From positions 18,871,989 to 18,935,988 of the forward strand of contig NC_092572.1 of the NCBI RefSeq assembly GCF_037975245.1: a stretch of 64,000 nt of DNA, given 5' to 3'. The notes beneath the pieces were generated by a model, which was given only the letters and a program-made list of their open reading frames with translations, was not told the origin of the DNA and did no database searches. This document shows positions 57,884 through 64,000 of this stretch, one piece after another. The DNA is from Apostichopus japonicus. Lineage: Eukaryota; Echinodermata; Holothuroidea; Aspidochirotida; Stichopodidae. Both the position numbers and the translations under genes were made by a program. Numbering within the stretch: position 1 is the first letter of the stretch; each line of letters starts with the position of its first letter.

Positions 57884-59132
57884 GCACAAACCAGGGAGTT
57901 GTTCCATTACAACTCCCTGCACGAACAGGCTATTATGATCAGAGTTGTTATGGAACAAATAAAACTCCCTTGTATGATGTTAGCACTGTACTGTGTGACA
58001 AAACACTTAAATGCATACATGTGGTAACATGTTGCTATGATCCGATACTAGCTGGTTGGGTGTATAAATAGATCACCATTATGCAAACTGCACTGCACAT
58101 GGTTTCCATTATGTAATAAGTTTCATTTTATGAATTTGTCAATTTGACATGTATGCTAAGTATATGTGTAGGCTGCATGTACAACTTATTGTATCTTAAT
58201 AATATACAGCAAAAAACTATTGAGAACTGTGATAAACAACATTTTCAAAGTGACAGTTGGGGATCTAAAAAGACCACTGAAAGCCTTCTGTAGCGATATA
58301 ACATGATACTAAACATTATATATCTCTGCAAGCTAGTGTACCCTGCTTTGAGACGCATGGTTTAAATAAGGTTTTCACAAGTTTGCCCTGTTGACCCAAC
58401 CACTGGCCTAGACATACCAATAAATAGATCTATCCATGCTTCAAATTGAGTTTTCACAATTTGACCATTTTTACCTAAATTACCTTTGACCTTCACCAAA
58501 AACAATAGGCTTCTTGTACTTGTGATGCATCTATACATACATACTGTACCAACTATGAGATCTGTCCAATAAAGCTTACTGTCATGAGAAACTGTGTTTA
58601 CAAGCTAGGATCACAAACACAGTACTCCTACCAATGCACACGCACACATATGCCATCGTGAGTGGAAAGTTTCAACATCATTGAAACCAAACATTAAAAA
58701 TGAACTCAGTCATAATGCCAAAGTCTGTGTACACGAGTAGTCCTGAGCTTAAACCCCAAATGATACGTTGAGGGACTAAATGTACCGGTATACATAGTCT
58801 AGGGTGCATGCAATTTTTTAGTAAATGAACTGCATGCGGGATGAGGCATTGAACCATGCATGAATACTCAGTCAATCTCTTGAAGTGATTGCATGCTAAA
58901 TTCCTGGGTACAACTTACATACCAAATAATAGATCAATATTCAAACTTAGTAGTGTGGCATTTTTCTCAATTGTTGCATATGCGGTTTCCATGAAAAAAG
59001 TGATAGCTAAATTAACTGAACTGACATGAATATTGGACAACATGTACACTAAGTATTGACATCAAATAGGGAACTGCACTGTCAAGACTTCCACTTGCAA
59101 TTTATGAAACAATTATCTGGACTTATTTATGT

Positions 59133-59374
59133 TCATTCTCTTGTCAGAAAAGATGGCTCAAATTTGAGGACTAGATGAGGACTAGATTTATATGTCATTG
59201 CTTGGAGCCAGGTACGGTGCATTCTATGAGTTTGAATTTTTCTTTTTAGTTTCTGGACAGGTATATGACATGCAGCATACAAATTAAAATTTGTTAATGA
59301 ATTTTCTTCCTTTACAGCATCATAAAATTCATTATTAATAATCCATTTATACAAATTCTTATGTTGCTGTATTT
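59133..59374 (-). pseudogene. Truncated copy-B counterpart of the 39277-40104 segment
   Basis: The minus-strand frame keeps YKWIINNEFYDAVKEEN and the following ~55 codons, with intact acceptor context. It then runs into sequence created by loss of about 950 bases and stops. The rest of the copy-A frame is absent. Confidence 0.4.
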
Positions 59375-59504
59375 GAGAATAATTTTCGTTAGTAAAACAA
59401 AGATTTTAATCATATTCATTGCATTAACTATTATTCATGTAACTCCCTTACTTCACTGTATCAAATAAAACATTGTTTCACCAATCCATTATTCCAGTTG
59501 TTAT

Positions 59505-60840
59505 ACTGCTGGGAGGGGAGACACCAAGGTCTTTTAATACTTCAGTTACCCAATTAATGCTAACTAGATGCTCAATAATGCTTCCCACAACGGGGATGTT
59601 GGGTCTAGCAAACCTTAAGTCTAGTGGACCCTCAATGTAATGGGCATCCTCCCCCCCCCCCATGTTGGTACTGCATGTGGTATACTTTTGTTAGTGAAAC
59701 TAAGAGTTTCATCCTAGTCATTACATTGAGGGATGCTCTTTATTAAACTCCTTTACTTCACTGCAGCGTATTGGTAATCAACTATTCTAGTTGTAATGTT
59801 GCTAGTACTGTATTTGAGAATCCTTTTGTTAGTGAAACGAAGAGTTTAATGCTATCCATTACATTTAGGAGTACTCTCTAAGTGTCTACCTTCACAACAT
59901 CATATCATAAATTATTAACAATCCATTATCTCTTTATATTTATGGCAGAGCTGTAGTCGAGTCCAATTACCCAGAGCCCGATCCAAGTCCGAGTCCATCT
60001 TGTCTGAGCCAAATACAAGACCCCTCAAGTCCGAGCCGACTCCAGATACCAAAGATCACCTTTGGTAAAAATTCTTGAACTGTTATGATAATTATGCACC
60101 CAGGAGGAAATTTACCTCATGCTATAATTTTTTCGGACCAGATAAGTGACAGCAAGCTCTTCCTGGTTCATAAATGTTATAAAACTACTGGGAGGGGAGA
60201 CACCAAGGTCCTTCAATACTTCAGTTACCCAATAAATGCTAACTAGACGCTCAATAATGCTTCCCACAATGGGGGTGTTGGGTCTAGCAAGTCTAGTGGA
60301 CCCTCAATATAATGGGCATCCCTCTTGTTGGTACTGCATGTGGTATCCTTTTGTTAGTGAAACTAAGAGTTTTATCCTAGTCATTACATTGAGGGATGCT
60401 CTTTATTAAACTCCCTTTCTTCACTGCATCGTATTGGTGATCCATTATTTTAGCTGTAATGTTGCTAGTACTGTATTTGAGAATCCTTTTGTTAGTGAAA
60501 CGAAGAGTTTAATGCTATCCATTACATTTAGGAGTTAACTTTCTAAGTCTCTACCTTCTCAACATCTTATAATAAATTATTAACAATCCATTATCTTTTT
60601 ATATTTATGGCAGAGCTGTAGTCGAGTCCAATTAGCCAGAGTCTGAGCCAAGTCCGACCCCACTTGGTATGAGCCAAATCCAAGACCTTTCAAGTCCGAG
60701 CCGACTCCAGATATTCAAATATGATCACCTTTGGTAAAAATTCTTGAACTGTTATGATAATTATGCACCCAGGAGGAAATTTACCTCATGCTATAATTTT
60801 TTCGGACCAGATAAGTGGCAGCAAGCTTTTCCTGGTTCAT
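59505..60840 (-). repeat. Tandem duplication of a ~680-bp unit, copy B
   Basis: Units start at about 59505 and 60188, matching the pair at 40227 and 40900. The coding-like block (YIEGPLDLRFARPN...SIIEHL) is intact in unit 1 and altered in unit 2. Confidence 0.8.
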
Positions 60841-61510
60841 AAATGTTCAGCCCGGGCGCTCAACTTTCAAACCATGCAGGGAGAGGCAAAATCATATTCA
60901 AACCACGACCACCGCCAGGTTAGAACGTGCTTGTGAGAACCCTGCTCTACTAAAAGTGAAATTCTAGTTACATTTAGGATTGCTCATTAAGATTTTCAAA
61001 TCATCATCATTGTCATGGTTGCTACTTTTTCTGATGTCATCATCATTTGTGAATTATTGTGATTGTTGCCATGTTACATTTGCCAGTATCAATTTTGCTT
61101 ATTGTTCTCTCAAAATTGCAGAGTAGAAGGAAGAAATGTTAGCTAATAGTTATTATACCATATGTTCTTGGTCTCTAAATTGTTTACGCTGAGGTCAGTA
61201 TGAACAGAAGTGTTTATAATAGTTTTCCTTTCTGTTAAAGTATTTTCTGAATCATTTCATTAATTTTATATTTATACTGGAATTTTCAGTAGGTGTTGGC
61301 CTCATTGAGGGTCAAGGCTACTCAAGGTCAATAGAGTAACATAGAGCATCTAACTCAACAAGGAAAAGTTGGTAGTCATATGTAGTGCATATAGGTTTCT
61401 GACATTGAGTACTATTCTATAAACAGTATAGCAGAAGCCCATGTGAGATAACTAGATATCTGAATCTGAAAGCCATGTTAACATGATAGTTCAATGTTGG
61501 AATGATGAAT
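60784..61510. other. Block present only in copy B
   Basis: About 727 bases that copy A lacks (junction at 41508-41511). No target duplication or TIR was seen, so this may be a deletion from copy A. No gene recognised inside. Confidence 0.7.
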
Positions 61511-61733
61511 GGAAGTTTGTATGCAGGTGTATCATGTGCTGAGCTCTTAGCCAAGTCAAAGGTTATTTGAGGCCAATATAGGTAAAATCTGAAAACCTTC
61601 ATGATCCCATACTATCTAGTATCTGACTAGTAGCTGCTTTAATAGCTGAATCTTAGGGCAATTAATATATTTATCAGAACAAGTAATGTACCTCAAAAGA
61701 CTTCTTAAGCTCTTTTGAGCCCCATTCAATATT

Positions 61734-61998
61734 TCAGTGTATTAACTTCATCATTCTTTTAACAAATTTACTCCAAATTGCTAGTTTCATGTTCTGGCAA
61801 TGAACCTTTGTCATATCATGTTGCATGAGTGCTTTAACTGGTTTACAAGCTTGCAAAATTCTTAAAAGGAGGATAGGGTGTTGGGATAAATAGTTCAAAA
61901 TAATATTAACAAAATTGTACCATATTTTGCTTTTCTTTTTTCCCATATGTTGCCACTGCTTGAATAAGACTAGTTGATAGGACTTTTTGTGAGCTCCA
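61734..61998 (-). CDS. Possible internal exon of the unidentified host gene, copy B
   Basis: Counterpart of 41736-42000, open with a few substitutions (for example Leu to Ile and Thr to Lys within the LLRLLQACKPVTAL block). Same limits on interpretation as for copy A. Confidence 0.3.
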
Positions 61999-62998
61999 CC
62001 TTTGACAACAAGGTACAGTAGACTTCAACTGCATCTTGTTGGCCACATCCTAGGAAAGTTTCAATAAACACAGATGTTTCTGTAAATGAGGAATCTGATG
62101 AACATTCCAATACTGCAAGTCTTTATTGGACATTTCAGCAGGAGGCAATAACCAATTCTGCTATCGTTACATACTGTAGGTCCTTTATAAAATGCCACTT
62201 AAAGAACTGTATTACTTCCTTGGAAGGTGAATTTTATTGTCAAATACAACATCTGTCAAATATTTAGTTTCCCAACCTGTCCAACACCTCCCCTCCATTT
62301 ATCCCGAGTAGTTTACAGAAACTGGGACAGAACATTTTTTGTGGGAAACAAGGTTAAATAATGTTGTTTGAGGTATTGAGCATTTATCTATATGTCCCTT
62401 TCGAAACTAGATAGGAGGAAGTAGCAAACAATGCAAGGAAAACATGAAGTTCAAGTGGATGCTTTAATTGCTTTTACCCAAAACATTGCTATATTCATTG
62501 ATAAATATAATCCACTTCAAATTCAGTACTGTTATACAACATGCAAAAGAGTTATGATATTGATGTACTTTCTGAATTTAGACCATTGCAGGTGAACATC
62601 TTAACATTGGTTTTTAATTTGACTGTATGTAGAAAACAAATGAACCTCAGATACAATGTCGTGCAAATGCATATTACTGCTAGGAGCTGTTTAACAAACA
62701 GTGAAAGAAAAATTTATTACTTGACTATCAAAAGATTCGCAGAACTCCACTCCTTCAACAATATTTACAGTGGTGCAGACTTCAAAGCAGTGCAAGGGCA
62801 ACAACTGTCTATCTCTTTAAGAAATTTCCAAGTGCTTTCATTTCTAGCATTTGCATATGTTCAAAAGAAAAATGACAAATTAAAAGATGTGGTCTTTTCA
62901 ACATGTTACCACATCTCCCCCCTCTCTCCCCCATCAAAAAAGTATTGCATGTACAGCAGTAACCCTTTTTGTACATGTGCAATATATGGGGCAGAGCC

Positions 62999-63626
62999 CA
63001 GGGGCGTAGCGAAGGGGTTTTTGTTGGGGGGTGTGGAGTATTTGATTTGCCGACGAATCTGGAAGTAGTGACTGAAATGGGCGAAGGGGTCTAAGGGGAG
63101 GGGGTGTCCCCCTACCCTTTGGCAATTTTTTAGTTTTGAAACGTCCTTAGATGCAATCTGGTGCATATTTTAAGTCAAATTTGATATGCCGACGGATCTG
63201 GAAGTGGCGACTGAAATGGGGGAGGGGTCTAAGGGGAGGGGGTGCCCCTCCCCTTTGGAAATTTTTTAGTTTTGAAACGTCCTTAGATGCAATCTGGTGC
63301 ATATTTTAAGTCAAATTTGATATGCCTACAGATCTGGAAGTGGTGACTGAAATGGGGGAGGGGTCTAAGGGGAGGGGGTGCCCCTCCCCTTTGGAAAATT
63401 TTTAGTTTTGAAACGTCCTTAGATGCAATCTGGTGCATATTTTAAGTCAAATTTGGCACGGAAGAAGCTCCCGTTCTCCTTTTCTCTATTCAGCTTTCCT
63501 TCTTTCTTCCCCTTCCGCTCTCTTCACCTTTTCTCATTTTGCCGACAGACCCAAAATTTGCCGACAGCGACCAAATTATTGGGGGGGTGTGACACCCCCC
63601 CACACCCCCTGCTCGCTACGCCCCTG
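62999..63626. mobile_element. hAT-like MITE with 8-bp TSD GCAGAGCC, absent from copy A
   Basis: The left end is CAGGGGCGTAGCGAAGG. The right end reverse-complements to CAGGGGCGTAGCGAGC. GCAGAGCC is duplicated at 62991-62998 and 63627-63634, whereas copy A has one GCAGAGCC at 44359-44366 in matching sequence. The interior has three tandem units of about 137 bases starting near 63049, 63188 and 63323, then a pyrimidine-rich patch. No coding capacity. Confidence 0.93.
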
Positions 63627-64000
63627 GCAGAGCCTTATTCATGACTTGACCAAGCCCTTTATCCATTTGAATAGCACAAGTTATGTCAGTGGTATTCACA
63701 TCAATGCCTCATTGAAAATGTGCCTCATGTTGAATTTTCTAGCAGATAGCATGAATGTGAATGAGCTGTAGTTGTTGAAGTTGCTTTGTTTATATATTTC
63801 TGAAAGTAACATGAAATTTCATATTGATTTTTAATGAAAATATTTGCATTTATCAGTAATAAAACAGAAAGAAGACATAATGATTTCTGCTAAAGTGTCT
63901 TATCTCTGCCTCTTATGTTACAAATGTGTTCATTGGTTGGTCCTTGTACTTCGAACATATTGCTCCCTAACTCAGCAAACCCATATTCGATCTGAAGATG

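Larger units (their letters stand above)
55175..64000 (+). repeat. Duplicated segment, copy B (runs off the window)
   Basis: Matches copy A (21159-23970 joined to 37802-44731) in order and direction. It lacks the 13.8-kb and 1.33-kb transposons and about 950 bases corresponding to 38950-39905. It has extra blocks at 56517-56565, 60784-61510 and 62999-63634. Confidence 0.95.

Overview
This is a stretch of an animal nuclear genome. It is AT-rich, has spliced genes with GT-AG introns, and carries many DNA transposons with terminal inverted repeats (TIRs) plus a tRNA-derived SINE. There is no sign of operons or bacterial genes. The repeat flavour, the sepiapterin-reductase-like gene family and a relic viral-type DNA polymerase B suggest a marine invertebrate, perhaps an echinoderm such as a sea cucumber. 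That placement is inference only.

Left part (1-21.1 kb): an AT-rich inverted-repeat block (1-525), a perfect 40-bp palindrome (2101-2140), one Ig-like exon (2946-3239), and a decayed protein-primed-type DNA polymerase B gene (about 5.5-6.96 kb). Three sepiapterin-reductase-like SDR genes follow in the same direction, each uninterrupted by introns: 9669-10478 (intact), 15645-16460 (intact) and 20180-20992 (one premature stop). A 1.6-kb non-autonomous transposon with a 5-bp target duplication (11553-13179) lies between the first two.

Middle and right part (21.2-64 kb): two copies of one segment, A (21159 to at least 44731) and B (55175 to the window end), about 97% alike by eye. They differ by clean transposon insertions, so each copy gives the empty site for insertions in the other. 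The largest is a 13.8-kb element in copy A (23971-37799) with CACTG termini and a TA target duplication. Copy B has the intact empty site. The element carries two apparently intact minus-strand genes. One encodes a 921-aa protein with four C2H2 fingers and a CACTA/EnSpm-like transposase core. The other has five exons whose splice phases join without error into a 519-residue product. I regard it as a recent, potentially autonomous CACTA-like element.

Other insertions are a 1.33-kb element with a GTGTA duplication (A only), a 628-bp element with a GCAGAGCC duplication (B only), and a 44-bp retrotransposon tail (B only). Copies A and B also differ repeatedly by TA versus TACTGTA/TACAGTA, the form of footprint left by excision of Tc1/mariner elements such as Sleeping Beauty. 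These heptamers look strongly enriched from 21.2 to 64 kb but not before it. Both copies carry conserved minus-strand coding-like segments of an unidentified host gene, and the 13.8-kb element would sit in one of its introns.

Between the copies (44.7-55.1 kb) lie several further small transposons with recognisable target duplications and a foldback-like element with a minisatellite core (48447-49312). A and B could be a true segmental duplication or two haplotypes placed in tandem by assembly. Sequence alone cannot decide.
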